This document shows positions 1 through 8,437 of a stretch of DNA of 64,000 nucleotides, piece after piece. A program made the position numbers and the translations under genes. The notes under the pieces are model-generated. The model was not told the origin of the DNA, did not search any database, and saw nothing but the letters and a program-made list of their open reading frames with translations. The stretch is taken from NCBI RefSeq assembly GCF_008642375.1, contig NZ_CP029194.1:3844001-3908000 (forward strand), written 5' to 3'. Source of the DNA: Streptomyces venezuelae (GTDB taxonomy: Bacteria > Actinomycetota > Actinomycetes > Streptomycetales > Streptomycetaceae). Each line of letters begins with the position of its first letter. The first letter of the stretch is position 1.

Positions 1-657
1 TCGGTCTCGGCGGACACCATCGGTTCGGGCGCCACCTTCAACCTTCATCAGGCCTCGCGACGGCGGCTGTTGGAGGTCCTGCCGCTCCTCCTCGCCGTGG
101 CCGTCGCCGTCTACGCGGCCCTGGCCTGGCCCGGCGGGCCGCACAGCCAGTACGTCCTGTTCTACGCGTCCCTCGGGACGGGCTTCGCCTTCTCCGTCGC
201 GTACGCCGTCCAGGGGAAGGGCTGGCCGCTGCTCGCCCTGGCGCTGGCCTGCTCCCTCCTCGGCCTCGGCCTGTTCGGGTCGGCCGCACGCAACAGCGAC
301 GTGCCCGTCGCGATCGACGTCCGGGGCGGGCAGCCACTGCAGGGCTCGGCCGTCGGGCGCCTGACGCTCGTGATGCCCGCTCCGGCGGACGGTGACGCGC
401 GCGACCGCCTGCGGCTCGCGCTGACGGTCTCCGACGACGATCCGTCCACACCCACCTGTGTCCACAAGACGACCGCGACGCTGACGGCGACCACCCGGGG
501 TGTCACCCCGGCCTCGCGCCGGGTCCCTGCCGACTCCGTCGTCGATTTCGACCTCGGCGGACACCGCGGCGAGGTCACCCTCGCCTTCGTCCTGCACACC
601 GAGCCGAACTGCGTCATGCGCCTCGCGAAGGCACGGGGAACCCTGCACAACCGCTGA
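1..657 (+). CDS. membrane protein with extracytoplasmic beta-type domain, 5' partial
   Basis: The reading frame is open from the first base and has no ATG or GTG before position 70, so the true start is probably upstream of the window. The visible 218 residues have three hydrophobic segments (about residues 25-40, 48-65 and 72-90 of the visible part). A 120-residue polar C-terminal region follows, with two cysteines (in TPTCVH and EPNCVM) that could form a disulphide outside the cell. It lies 33 bases before a solute-binding lipoprotein gene on the same strand, so the two may be co-transcribed. I do not recognise the family. Confidence 0.7.
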   Translation, partial: SVSADTIGSGATFNLHQASRRRLLEVLPLLLAVAVAVYAALAWPGGPHSQYVLFYASLGTGFAFSVAYAVQGKGWPLLALALACSLLGLGLFGSAARNSDVPVAIDVRGGQPLQGSAVGRLTLVMPAPADGDARDRLRLALTVSDDDPSTPTCVHKTTATLTATTRGVTPASRRVPADSVVDFDLGGHRGEVTLAFVLHTEPNCVMRLAKARGTLHNR

Positions 658-690
658 CGGGCAGCAAGCGAATCGATCGGGGGAACGTAC

Positions 691-1623
691 GTGATGCGGA
701 GCGTTCGACGCCGTCCAGGCCGAGCGGCCGGACCGTGGATCGGGGTGCTCGCCGTGCTGACGGCCCTCGCCACGGCCTGCACCACCGCTGCCCCGGAGCC
801 GACGCTGCTCGGTGCGGGGAAGAAGATCCGGGTCGCCGCGAAGGGCGACCAGCCCGGGACCGGATTCGAACCGCACGACGGGGAGTTCGAGGGCTTCGAC
901 ATCACGGTGACGCAGGAGGTCCTCGGGAGGCTCGGAATCGACGCCGCCTCCATCCGGTTCGACGGCGTCCTCTCCAAGAACCGGGCCAAGAGCCTGCGGG
1001 AGGGGGACTTCGACCTGGTGGTCGCGACCTACTCGATCACCCTGCAGCGGACCCTGCCGGTCGAGGAAGGCGGCGAGGGACTCGACTTCGTGGGCCCGTA
1101 CGCCTCCACCCCGCAGGGCGTCCTGGTCAGGGCCGCGGACAAGGACCGCTACCGCGGCCTCTCCGACCTCGACGGCCGGCAGGTCTGCGTCTGGAAGGGC
1201 ACGACCTCGCTGACCGAACTCAGCAAGCCCGCGTACCAGCTGATCAGGCTGCGCGAGGAGAAGGACGCGGGGTACTGCGTCAAGGCCCTGAAGGCCGGGG
1301 AGGTGGACGCGGTCTCCACCGACCAGCTGATCCTCTACGGGTTCATGGAGGCGGAGCCCACGCTCGCCGTCGTGCCGGGGATCGCGTTCGGGGTGATCAA
1401 CGACTACGGCATCGCCATGCACAGGACCCCGGCACACCGGAAGGAGTGCGAGAGGCTGCGGGAGGCGCTGAAGAAGTACGTCTCCGGGAACGACTGGGAC
1501 CGCGATCTCGCGAACGACCTGCCCCGGGTCCCGGTGGCCGCGCGCAACGAGGCGAAGCCCACGACCGCGGAGATCGACGCCCTGTCCTGCCGGGAGCGGC
1601 CGGCCAACGCGAAGGTGGACTGA
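691..1623 (+). CDS. ABC transporter solute-binding lipoprotein, glutamate/polar amino acid type
   Basis: This 310-residue protein has an N-terminal signal with a lipobox (LATAC, cysteine near residue 30), so it should be lipid-anchored outside the membrane. The rest reads as an SBP_bac_3 fold: FEGFDITVTQEVLGRLG, then DLVVATYSIT, then a DAVSTDQLIL segment, as in GluB-type binding proteins. GTG at 691 and ATG at 694 are both possible starts. No permease or ATPase gene is adjacent, so it may work with a transporter elsewhere. Some actinobacterial homologues act as ligand sensors beside membrane proteins, and the upstream membrane protein would fit that. Ligand identity is inference. Confidence 0.85.
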   Translation: MMRSVRRRPGRAAGPWIGVLAVLTALATACTTAAPEPTLLGAGKKIRVAAKGDQPGTGFEPHDGEFEGFDITVTQEVLGRLGIDAASIRFDGVLSKNRAKSLREGDFDLVVATYSITLQRTLPVEEGGEGLDFVGPYASTPQGVLVRAADKDRYRGLSDLDGRQVCVWKGTTSLTELSKPAYQLIRLREEKDAGYCVKALKAGEVDAVSTDQLILYGFMEAEPTLAVVPGIAFGVINDYGIAMHRTPAHRKECERLREALKKYVSGNDWDRDLANDLPRVPVAARNEAKPTTAEIDALSCRERPANAKVD

Positions 1624-1629
1624 GCGGGG

Positions 1630-1647
1630 GCCGGCCGCCGGGCCGGC
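1630..1647. terminator. possible hairpin between convergent genes
   Basis: GCCGGCC and GGCCGGC arms flank a 4-base loop in the 24-base gap between two convergent stop codons. There is no T-tract, so function as a terminator is only suggested by position. Confidence 0.3.
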
Positions 1648-2544
1648 TCAGCTGTCCGCGAGCGCCTCGGACCAGGTGCGGTGGGCCACGGCCGCCAGGA
1701 CCGGGTTCTTCACGCGGTAGTAGTGCTCGGTCACCAGGCCCCAGCACAGGGCCCAGCCCCGGCCGCGTGCCCAGGTGGCGTCGTCGACCCGGGCCGCCTC
1801 ACGGAAGAGGGGACGGGTCTCGGCGGTGAGGAGCGACCAGCCGGGCATCATGTCGCAGGCGGGGTCGCCCACGCCGAGGCCGCCGAAGTCGATGACGGCA
1901 CTGAGCCGGCCGTCGCGGGTGAGGACGTTGCCGGGGAGCAGGTCGCCGTGGATCCAGACCGGGGCACCCTCCCACTGCGGCAGGGCGAGGACCGATTCCC
2001 AGGCCTTGGTGGCCAGTTCGGGATCGACCGTGCCGTCGGCGCCGAGGTCGCGGATCGCCCCCGGCATCGCGCCCTCCTCCCACTCCGTGACCGGCCCGCC
2101 CCGGAAGGAGGCCGGGCCGCCGGTCGCGTCGACCGCGCGCAGGGCGGCGCCGAAGCGGCCCAGCTCCACGGCGGCATGGGCGAGATCGGTGATCGGGGCG
2201 GTGAAGGCGTCGGCGCCGTCGAGCCATCCGTACACGGCCCAGGCGAGGCCGAAGCCCTCCCCCGGCACGCCGAGTCCCAGGGGCACGGGGATCGGGAGCG
2301 GCAGGTGCGGTGCGAGGTGCGGGAGCCAGCGCTGCTCCTTCACGGTCTGCCCGGTGGCCCAGTCGGCCTTCGGCAGCCGTACGGCGAAGTCGTCGCCCAG
2401 GCGGAACATCAGGTTGTCCGTGCCGGCCGATGCCACCTCCCGTACGGGAAGTCCCGCCCATTCGGGGAACTGCGCGGCGATCAGGCGCGCCACGAGGTCC
2501 GCGTCGACGGGGGCGGAGGGGCCTTCATGGGCGGTCACGGTCAT
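1648..2544 (-). CDS. aminoglycoside phosphotransferase (APH) family kinase
   Basis: This 298-residue protein has a kinase-like fold of the APH/choline kinase superfamily. The catalytic loop reads WIHGDLLPGNVL and the metal-binding segment reads IDFGGLGVGDPACD, both intact. The nucleotide-binding N-lobe has TDNLMFRLGDDFAVRLPK. These are the expected phosphotransfer residues. The family includes aminoglycoside and macrolide phosphotransferases but also many metabolic kinases, so resistance is not shown. It is a single gene, convergent with the binding-protein gene. Confidence 0.85.
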   Translation of the reverse strand: MTVTAHEGPSAPVDADLVARLIAAQFPEWAGLPVREVASAGTDNLMFRLGDDFAVRLPKADWATGQTVKEQRWLPHLAPHLPLPIPVPLGLGVPGEGFGLAWAVYGWLDGADAFTAPITDLAHAAVELGRFGAALRAVDATGGPASFRGGPVTEWEEGAMPGAIRDLGADGTVDPELATKAWESVLALPQWEGAPVWIHGDLLPGNVLTRDGRLSAVIDFGGLGVGDPACDMMPGWSLLTAETRPLFREAARVDDATWARGRGWALCWGLVTEHYYRVKNPVLAAVAHRTWSEALADS

Positions 2545-2810
2545 GAACCGTGACGCTAGTCGGCGTCCGTCCCCTGCGGCCAGGGGTTTTCCGCCCCCTA
2601 CCGCCGGGCGCGGGCCTTCTTCGGGCGGCGGCGGTACCGGCCGGCGGAAGCCGCCCGCGCTGTCGTTCCCCGTGGCCGACCACGAGATCGGCGAGGACGG
2701 CCTCGGCGCCCGCGTCCGCGGGGCGCCCGGCCGGCCTCCCCGGCCTGGACCGTCTCGGGCGGCGCTGAGCCTGCGAGCGGCGGTGAGCCCGGGAGGCCGC
2801 CGAACGCGTC

Positions 2811-3509
2811 CTACGCGTCCACGGCCTCGCGCCAGGCCCGTACCGCGTCCGCCGAGACGGGGGCGGTCCAGCCCTGGGGGCGGGCCGCGCCGCCGATGTG
2901 GAAGGCGTCGAGGCCGGCCGCGCGGAGCTCGGGGAGGTGGTCGAGGCGCAGGCCGCCGCCGACGAGGATCCGGGCCTCGTACCCCGGCTCGCCCGCGCGG
3001 GCGGCCTCGGCCTTGAGGGTGGCGATGCCGTCGTCGACCCCGGTGGCGGAGCCCGCCGTGAGGTAGGTGTCGAGGCCCGGGAGGTCGGCGAGGCGCTTGC
3101 GGAGGCCGTCGCGGTCGGCGGTGCGGTCGATCGCCCGGTGGAAGGTCCAGCGGCAGCCGTCGAGGACGGCGATGAGCCGTTCGACGGCGACGAGGTCCGG
3201 TTCGCCGTCGGAGGTGAGGAAGCCGAGGACGAACTCGTCCGCTCCGGCCTCGCGGAGCTCCGCGGCCCGGGCCGCGAGGGCGTCGATGCCCTCGGGGCCG
3301 CCGGCCGAGAAGCCGTCGGTGAGCCTGAGCATCACGCGCAGCGGGATGTCGACGGCGGCGCGGATGGCGGCGAAGCCGGCCCGGGACGGAGTGAGCCCGT
3401 CCGCCGCCATGTCGGTGACGAGTTCGAGCCGGTCGGCTCCACCGGTCTGGGCAGCGACCGCGTCCTCCTCGTCGAGGGCGATCACCTCAAGGACTGCACG
3501 GTTGCTCAT
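2811..3509 (-). CDS. cutC: CutC family protein
   Basis: This 232-residue TIM-barrel protein has CutC hallmarks: LEVIALDEEDAVAAQ at the N-terminus, GGADRLELV, then LRVMLR, and FHRAID near the middle. I chose the ATG giving MSNRAVLEV, because the upstream in-frame ATG would only add six residues. CutC was named for copper tolerance but its biochemical role is unsettled. Here it sits beside a true copper operon, which may be coincidence. A DasR-type element lies about 30 bases upstream (3539-3554), hinting at amino-sugar control. The 266 bases between this stop and the APH gene hold nothing I can identify. Confidence 0.88.
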   Translation of the reverse strand: MSNRAVLEVIALDEEDAVAAQTGGADRLELVTDMAADGLTPSRAGFAAIRAAVDIPLRVMLRLTDGFSAGGPEGIDALAARAAELREAGADEFVLGFLTSDGEPDLVAVERLIAVLDGCRWTFHRAIDRTADRDGLRKRLADLPGLDTYLTAGSATGVDDGIATLKAEAARAGEPGYEARILVGGGLRLDHLPELRAAGLDAFHIGGAARPQGWTAPVSADAVRAWREAVDA

Positions 3510-3538
3510 CGCGGCCCATTCCTCCATGAATGACGGCT

Positions 3539-3554
3539 ACAGGTCTAGTCCAAT
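3539..3554. promoter_or_regulatory. candidate DasR (dre-type) operator upstream of cutC
   Basis: ACAGGTCTAGTCCAAT matches a recalled dre form, ACTGGTCTAGACCACT, at 13 of 16 positions. It sits 30-45 bases before the cutC start. An overlapping inverted repeat CTAGTC/GACTAG spans 3545-3565. DasR is the GntR regulator of GlcNAc use in Streptomyces. Confidence 0.4.
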
Positions 3555-3561
3555 GACCAGA

Positions 3562-4566
3562 CTAGCCGTGCGTGTGCTCTCCCGCATCGTCCGTGGCCTC
3601 ACCCGCCGCCGGGACGGCGGCCTCAGGGGCCGGTGCGGTCGCCTTCGCGGCTCCCGCGGTGACCGTGAAGGCAGCCGTCCGGACCTTGCCCTCGTGCTGG
3701 AAGTCGAGGAAGAGACGGTACGTCCCCGCACTGGGCGCCGTCGCGGTGAAGGAGACGTCCGGGCCGGGGCCGCCCTCGTTCGGGTGCACGTGGAGGTAGG
3801 CGAGGTCGCCGTCGCGCAGGGCGACGAGGTGTCCGTACGCACCGAGGTAGGGCTCCAGGTCGGTGACGGGCCTGCCGGCCTTGGTGACGGTGAGCTTGAG
3901 CTCGCCGGCCTTGCCCGGGTCGAGGGTGCCGCCGAGGCGGACCTGGTAGCCGTCGACGTTCGCGGTCGGGGCGACGGCCGGCATGGCCCGGGGGGCGTAC
4001 GCGCCCGGTACGGACAGGTCGGCGCCGAGCGTGATGCCCTTGGCGCCCTTCGCGGCGGGCTTGAAGTCGGCGAAGGCCTTGTAGCCGCCTGCGGCGGGCA
4101 GGTCGACGGGGGTCGTCCAGGTGCCGTCCGCGGCCTTCACCGGGTGCAGGTGGCGGAAGGTGTTGAGGTCGCGCGAGGCGACGATGAAGTGCAGTTCCTT
4201 GCCGTGCTCGGTGGTGAAGGCGGTGACCTTCCGGCCGGCCGCGTCCTTGATCGAGAACTTCAGGACGCTCTTGCCGGCGGCGGGCGTCGGGGTCTCCAGG
4301 GCGAGGGTGTAGCCGCCGTCGGAGACCTGGAGTCCGCCGGGGAGGTTCGCGGCGGCGGCCGGGGCGTCCGCGCCCGCCGCCTCGCCGTGGCCGGCGTGAC
4401 CGTCCGCCGCGGCGCTCTTCGAGGGGGCCGGCGCGGCCGCGTGCTCGCCGTGCTCCGCCTTCTTCGGCTCCTCGACGGGGCCGACGCCCTTGCCGACCCC
4501 GTACGCGGCCCCGAAGGTCGCGGCGAGCGCGGCGGCATAGGCAGTGATCTTCACACCGGTGTTCAT
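3562..4566 (-). CDS. secreted or membrane-anchored His-rich protein with duplicated beta domain, copper-associated
   Basis: This 334-residue protein starts with one hydrophobic segment (residues 5-27), followed by a linker rich in His, Glu and Ala (AEHGEHAAA, DGHAGHGEA). Two similar domains follow. One contains LHFIVASRDL then HLHP (about residue 145). The other contains GHLVALRDGDLAYLHVHP (about residue 255). Each ends in a beta-strand 'AGTYRLFLDF'-type segment, so this is an internal duplication. It ends in a His tail (EHTHG). It is divergent from copZ and shares CsoR-like operators, so extracytoplasmic copper binding is a reasonable inference. Some Streptomyces annotate such genes only as membrane proteins. 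The start is the ATG with GGGAGAG upstream. Confidence 0.75.
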   Translation of the reverse strand: MNTGVKITAYAAALAATFGAAYGVGKGVGPVEEPKKAEHGEHAAAPAPSKSAAADGHAGHGEAAGADAPAAAANLPGGLQVSDGGYTLALETPTPAAGKSVLKFSIKDAAGRKVTAFTTEHGKELHFIVASRDLNTFRHLHPVKAADGTWTTPVDLPAAGGYKAFADFKPAAKGAKGITLGADLSVPGAYAPRAMPAVAPTANVDGYQVRLGGTLDPGKAGELKLTVTKAGRPVTDLEPYLGAYGHLVALRDGDLAYLHVHPNEGGPGPDVSFTATAPSAGTYRLFLDFQHEGKVRTAAFTVTAGAAKATAPAPEAAVPAAGEATDDAGEHTHG

Positions 4567-4632
4567 GGCTGCTCTCCCGATACGTGGGGTGGGCGCGCGG
4601 GGTGGCGCGGTAACCGTTCGATGCACTTCACC

Positions 4633-4649
4633 ATACCCCTGGGGGGTAT
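4633..4649. promoter_or_regulatory. CsoR-like operator 1 (divergent copper promoter region)
   Basis: ATACCCCTGGGGGGTAT is a near-perfect inverted repeat, of the GC-rich TACCC-N-GGGTA type bound by actinobacterial CsoR. It is 67 bases from the start of the His-rich protein gene. Confidence 0.75.
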
Positions 4650-4679
4650 CAAGTCAAGTCCGGGATCTGCTTGCGCCGG

Positions 4680-4698
4680 ATACGGGAGGGGGGTATAC
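4680..4698. promoter_or_regulatory. CsoR-like half site
   Basis: The right arm GGGGGGTATAC is intact but the left arm reads ATACGGG, so this is only a partial match lying between the two full sites. Confidence 0.35.
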
Positions 4699-4714
4699 AT
4701 GGACTCACAACCGG

Positions 4715-4731
4715 ATACCCCCCGAGGGTAT
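4715..4731. promoter_or_regulatory. CsoR-like operator 2 upstream of copZ
   Basis: ATACCCCCCGAGGGTAT is an inverted repeat 34 bases before the copZ start, the expected place for a repressor site on the copZA-csoR operon. Confidence 0.7.
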
Positions 4732-4764
4732 CTCGGTCCCGGACGAACCGACCGAGGAGAAGCC

Positions 4765-5049
4765 ATGGGCTCCTGCTGCACCCCCGACAACAGCTGCTCG
4801 ACCACCACGGAGACCACCGCGGTCGCCGTCGCCGAGAGCACCGCGACCGTCTACACCGTCTCCGGCATGACCTGCGGCCACTGCAGGACCGCGATCACCA
4901 AGTCCGTCGGCGCGCTGGACGGCGTCATCTCCGTGGACGTCGACGTCAACGGCGGCCTGGTGACCGTCACCACCGGCGGCGAGCCGGACGACGCCGCCGT
5001 CGCCGCCGCCGTCGACGACGCGGGCTACGAGCTGACCGGCCGCGCCTGA
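4765..5049 (+). CDS. copZ: copper chaperone CopZ
   Basis: This 94-residue protein has one heavy-metal-associated (HMA) domain with the copper-binding motif GMTCGHC at about residues 33-39, and the typical VDVNGGLVTVTT strand. It should carry Cu(I) to the adjacent P-type ATPase. The start chosen gives MGSCCTPDNSC, preceded by GAGGAG. The N-terminal extension of about 28 residues carries three extra cysteines (Cys4, Cys5, Cys11), unusual for a minimal CopZ. First gene of a copZ-copA-csoR operon under CsoR-like operators. Confidence 0.93.
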   Translation: MGSCCTPDNSCSTTTETTAVAVAESTATVYTVSGMTCGHCRTAITKSVGALDGVISVDVDVNGGLVTVTTGGEPDDAAVAAAVDDAGYELTGRA

Positions 5050-5151
5050 GGCCTGTCCGGCCCTGAGCCGCCGCCCCACCCCGGCCGCCGGGACCCGCCC
5101 ACCACGCCCGGGTCCCGGCCCCCGCCCCGTACCTCACGAGGAGCAGTACTC

Positions 5152-7419
5152 ATGACAACGACGACACCCGGCACGGCTCAGGTCGAGCTCGCCATCGGCG
5201 GCATGACCTGCGCCTCGTGCGCGGCCCGCATCGAGAAGAAGCTCAACCGCATGGACGGGGTCGAGGCCACCGTCAACTACGCCACCGAGAAGGCCAAGGT
5301 CACCTTCGACGCCGACATCGACGTCGCCGCCCTGATCGCGACCGTCGAGGCCACCGGCTACACCGCCGCCGAGCCCGAGCCGCCGAAGAGCGCGGCCCCC
5401 GGCGCCCCCGAAGGGCCCTCCGACGAGGAGAAGGCCGACGAGGAGCTGCGCCCCCTCAAGCAGCGGCTCGTCACCGCCGTCTCGCTCGCCGTGCCCGTCA
5501 TCGCGATGGCGATGATCCCGGCCCTCCAGATCGAGTACTGGCAGTGGCTGAGCCTCACGCTCGCCGCGCCGGTCGTCGTCTACGCCGCCTGGCCCTTCCA
5601 CAAGGCCGCCTGGACCAACGCCAGGCACGGCGCGGCCACCATGGACACCCTGATCTCGGTCGGCACGATCGCCGCGTTCCTCTGGTCGCTGTGGGCGCTG
5701 TTCTTCGGGACCGCCGGCACACCGGGGATGACGCACCCCTTCGAGTTCACCATCGCCCGCACCGACGGCGCCGGGAACATCTACCTGGAGGCCGCCGCCG
5801 GCGTCACCGCCTTCATCCTGGCCGGCCGGTACTTCGAGGCCCGCTCGAAGCGCAAGGCGGGCGCCGCGCTCAAGGCGCTGATGCAGCTGGGCGCCAAGGA
5901 GGTCACCGTCCTGCGGGGCGGCCAGGAGGTCACCGTACCGACCGCCGACCTCCAGGTCGGGGACCGCTTCCTGGTCCGCCCGGGCGAGAAGATCGCCACC
6001 GACGGCACCGTCGTCGAGGGCTCCTCCGCCGTGGACGCCTCCATGCTGACCGGCGAGTCCGTCCCGGTCGAGGTCTCCGTCGGCGACTCCGTCACCGGCG
6101 CCACCCTGAACGCCGGCGGCCGCCTCGTCGTCGAGGCCACCCGCGTCGGCTCCGACACCCAGCTCGCCCGGATGGCCAAGCTCGTCGAGGACGCGCAGAA
6201 CGGCAAGGCCGCCGCCCAGCGCCTCGCCGACAGGATCTCGGCCGTCTTCGTCCCGATCGTCATCGCGCTCGCGCTCGGCACCCTCGGCTTCTGGCTCGGC
6301 ACCGGCCAGGGACTCACCGCCGCCTTCACCGCAGCGGTCGCCGTCCTGATCATCGCCTGCCCCTGCGCCCTCGGCCTGGCCACCCCGACCGCCCTCATGG
6401 TCGGCACCGGCCGCGGCGCCCAGCTCGGCATCCTCATCAAGGGCCCCGAGGTCCTGGAGACCACCCGCAAGGTCGACACGATCGTCCTCGACAAGACCGG
6501 CACCGTCACCACCGGACGCATGACCCTCATCAAGGTCCACACCGTCGAAGGCACCGACGAGAAGGACGTCCTGCGGCTCGCGGGCGCCCTGGAGCACTCC
6601 TCCGAGCACCCGATCGCCCAGGCCGTCGCCACCGGCGCCGCCGCCAAGGTGGGGACGCTCCCCACTCCCGAGGACTTCGCCAACATCCCCGGCCTCGGCG
6701 TCCAGGGCGTCGTCGAAGGACACGCCGTCCTCGTCGGCCGCGAGAAGCTCCTCGACGAGTGGGCCATGGCCCTCCCGGCGGACCTGAAGGCCGCCAAGGA
6801 CACGGCCGAGAAGGCCGGCAAGACCGCGATCGCCGTGGCCTGGGACGGCGAGGCCCGCGCGGTCCTGGAGGTCGCCGACGCCGTCAAGGAGACCAGCCCG
6901 GAGGCCATCCGGCGGCTGCGGGCCCTCGGGCTCACCCCGATCCTGCTCACCGGTGACAACAAGGCCGTCGCCGAGGCCGTCGCCGCCGAGGTCGGCATCG
7001 ACGAGGTCATCGCGGAGGTCATGCCGCAGGACAAGGTCGACGTCGTCAAGAAGCTCCAGGCGGAGGGCCGTTCGGTCGCGATGGTCGGCGACGGCGTGAA
7101 CGACGCCGCCGCGCTCGCCCAGGCCGACCTGGGCCTCGCGATGGGCACCGGCACGGACGCCGCCATCGAGGCCGGCGACCTGACCCTCGTACGGGGCGAC
7201 CTGCGGGCCGCGGCCGACGCGATCCGGCTCTCCCGCAAGACGCTCGGCACGATCCGCTCGAACCTCTTCTGGGCCTTCGCCTACAACGTGGCCGCCCTGC
7301 CGCTCGCCGCGGCCGGACTGCTCAACCCGATGATCGCGGGGGCCGCGATGGCCTTCTCCTCGGTCTTCGTCGTCGGCAACAGCCTGCGCCTGCGCGGCTT
7401 CCAGGCCGCCGACCGCTGA
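5152..7419 (+). CDS. copA: Cu(I)-exporting P1B-type ATPase CopA
   Basis: This 755-residue protein has one N-terminal HMA domain (GMTCASC, residues 18-24), then membrane helices. The actuator TGES, the metal-transport CPCALG (about residue 403), the phosphorylation DKTGT, the SEHP nucleotide-binding motif and the GDGVND hinge are all intact. CPC in the sixth helix is the Cu(I)/Ag(I) class signature. It pumps copper out of the cytoplasm, supplied by CopZ 100 bases upstream. RBS GAGGAG precedes the ATG. Confidence 0.96.
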   Translation: MTTTTPGTAQVELAIGGMTCASCAARIEKKLNRMDGVEATVNYATEKAKVTFDADIDVAALIATVEATGYTAAEPEPPKSAAPGAPEGPSDEEKADEELRPLKQRLVTAVSLAVPVIAMAMIPALQIEYWQWLSLTLAAPVVVYAAWPFHKAAWTNARHGAATMDTLISVGTIAAFLWSLWALFFGTAGTPGMTHPFEFTIARTDGAGNIYLEAAAGVTAFILAGRYFEARSKRKAGAALKALMQLGAKEVTVLRGGQEVTVPTADLQVGDRFLVRPGEKIATDGTVVEGSSAVDASMLTGESVPVEVSVGDSVTGATLNAGGRLVVEATRVGSDTQLARMAKLVEDAQNGKAAAQRLADRISAVFVPIVIALALGTLGFWLGTGQGLTAAFTAAVAVLIIACPCALGLATPTALMVGTGRGAQLGILIKGPEVLETTRKVDTIVLDKTGTVTTGRMTLIKVHTVEGTDEKDVLRLAGALEHSSEHPIAQAVATGAAAKVGTLPTPEDFANIPGLGVQGVVEGHAVLVGREKLLDEWAMALPADLKAAKDTAEKAGKTAIAVAWDGEARAVLEVADAVKETSPEAIRRLRALGLTPILLTGDNKAVAEAVAAEVGIDEVIAEVMPQDKVDVVKKLQAEGRSVAMVGDGVNDAAALAQADLGLAMGTGTDAAIEAGDLTLVRGDLRAAADAIRLSRKTLGTIRSNLFWAFAYNVAALPLAAAGLLNPMIAGAAMAFSSVFVVGNSLRLRGFQAADR

Positions 7420-7457
7420 CGAACTCCCCACCCCGCCGATCCCCCGAGGAGCCCGTC

Positions 7458-7739
7458 GTGGCCGGTTACGGACAGCACAAGGAAGACATCATCAGACGCC
7501 TGCGCCGCATCGAAGGCCAGGTCAGGGGGGTGCAGCGGATGGTCGACGAGGACACCTACTGCATCGACGTCCTCACCCAGGTCTCCGCGATCAACGCGGC
7601 CCTCCAGTCCTGCGCGGTGGCCCTCCTGGACGAGCACCTCAGCTGCTGCGTCACGGAGGCCATCGCCCAGGGCGGGGACCAGGCCAAGGTGAAGGTGGGC
7701 GAGGCGTCGAAGGCGATCGCCCGGCTCATCCGGACCTGA
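7458..7739 (+). CDS. csoR: copper-sensing transcriptional repressor CsoR
   Basis: This 93-residue all-helical protein starts with GTG after a GAGGAG site. The Cu(I) ligands are present with the spacing of M. tuberculosis CsoR (Cys36-His61-Cys65): here Cys35, His60 and Cys64 (TYCIDV, DEHLSCC). The DNA-contact helix region RRLRRIEGQVRG is typical. Apo-CsoR would repress and Cu(I) would release. Being the last gene of the copZA operon makes the circuit autoregulated. Many Streptomyces have their main csoR elsewhere, so this could be a second, local copy. Confidence 0.93.
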   Translation: MAGYGQHKEDIIRRLRRIEGQVRGVQRMVDEDTYCIDVLTQVSAINAALQSCAVALLDEHLSCCVTEAIAQGGDQAKVKVGEASKAIARLIRT

Positions 7740-7740
7740 C

Positions 7741-7770
7741 GGAGTACCCCGGACGCCGCCCGGGTACTCC
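7741..7770 (+). terminator. hairpin terminator of copZ-copA-csoR
   Basis: GGAGTACCC and GGGTACTCC form a 9-base-pair stem starting 2 bases after the csoR stop. No clear U-tract follows, as is common in Streptomyces. Confidence 0.6.
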
Positions 7771-7962
7771 GGGACACCGAAGCAGTGGTACGCGGTATCA
7801 ACCGCCCTTGCGTGAAGGGCACTCGACGGACAGCCTGACGCTCAGGCGGAGACAGAGCCCGAGCACCTGCCGGAGGAGCACCAGCTCCGCCGAAACGGGC
7901 AGGCCAGGGCCGCAGAGCTGCACGCAGGGGCGGTTCCTCATGAGGGTCGACATCCCGCCATT

Positions 7963-7981
7963 GTACCCCTGGGGGGTATAC
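7963..7981. promoter_or_regulatory. CsoR-like operator before the BlaI/M56 pair
   Basis: GTACCCCTGGGGGGTATAC shares the 16-base core TACCCCTGGGGGGTAT with the copZ-region operator. It sits 55 bases before the BlaI-family GTG start. The 296 bases between csoR and this gene otherwise hold only the csoR terminator. Confidence 0.65.
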
Positions 7982-8035
7982 CTGGACGGGGGAGGCGGCC
8001 CGTACGATGAGCCGCCCAGGGGGAAGGGGATCCAC

Positions 8036-8437
8036 GTGCGCCGGCTGGGAGAGCTGGAGGCCGAGATCATGGACCGGTTGTGGGCCTGGCAGCGGCCCGC
8101 CACGGTCCGCGAGATCGTCGACGACATCAATCGGGGACGCCGGGTCGCCTACACGACCGTGATGACGGTGGCGGACATCCTGCACCGCAAGGACTGGCTG
8201 CGCCGCGAGAAGGCGGGCCGGGCCTGGCTGTACGAGCCCGTCCGCAGCCGCGAGGAGTACACCGCCGGACTGATGCGGGACGCCCTCGGCGACAGCCAGG
8301 ACCGGCCGGCCGCCCTCCTGCGGTTCGTCGAGGTCATCTCGGACGAGGACATGGCCGCCCTGGACGCGGCCCTCCGGGCGGCCCGGGGCGGCCAGTCGGG
8401 AGAAGCCGGCGCCGACCCCGGGGGCGGTGGCGTGTGA
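8036..8437 (+). CDS. BlaI/MecI/CopY family transcriptional repressor
   Basis: This 133-residue protein has the BlaI winged helix: LGELEAEIMDRLWAWQRPATVREIV, then RRVAYTTVMTVADILHRKDWLRREKAGRAWLY-type recognition and wing segments. The GTG at 8036 follows a purine-rich AGGGGGAAGGGG. Its stop overlaps the GTG of the M56 peptidase gene (GTGA), so the two are translationally coupled. In the paradigm, cleavage of the repressor by the membrane peptidase induces the regulon. The CsoR-like box upstream suggests copper input. Target genes are not evident from sequence. Confidence 0.9.
   Translation: MRRLGELEAEIMDRLWAWQRPATVREIVDDINRGRRVAYTTVMTVADILHRKDWLRREKAGRAWLYEPVRSREEYTAGLMRDALGDSQDRPAALLRFVEVISDEDMAALDAALRAARGGQSGEAGADPGGGGV

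Noticed and set aside
1648..2544. Naming the APH-type kinase as an aminoglycoside resistance gene
   Set aside because: The fold and catalytic residues fit but no subfamily signature was seen, and many APH homologues are not resistance enzymes.
5134..7431. Long open frame antisense to copA (765 codons)
   Set aside because: It is the mirror of a well-supported ATPase gene. GC-rich codon bias opens antisense frames, and the product is a low-complexity Asp/Gly/Arg sequence.
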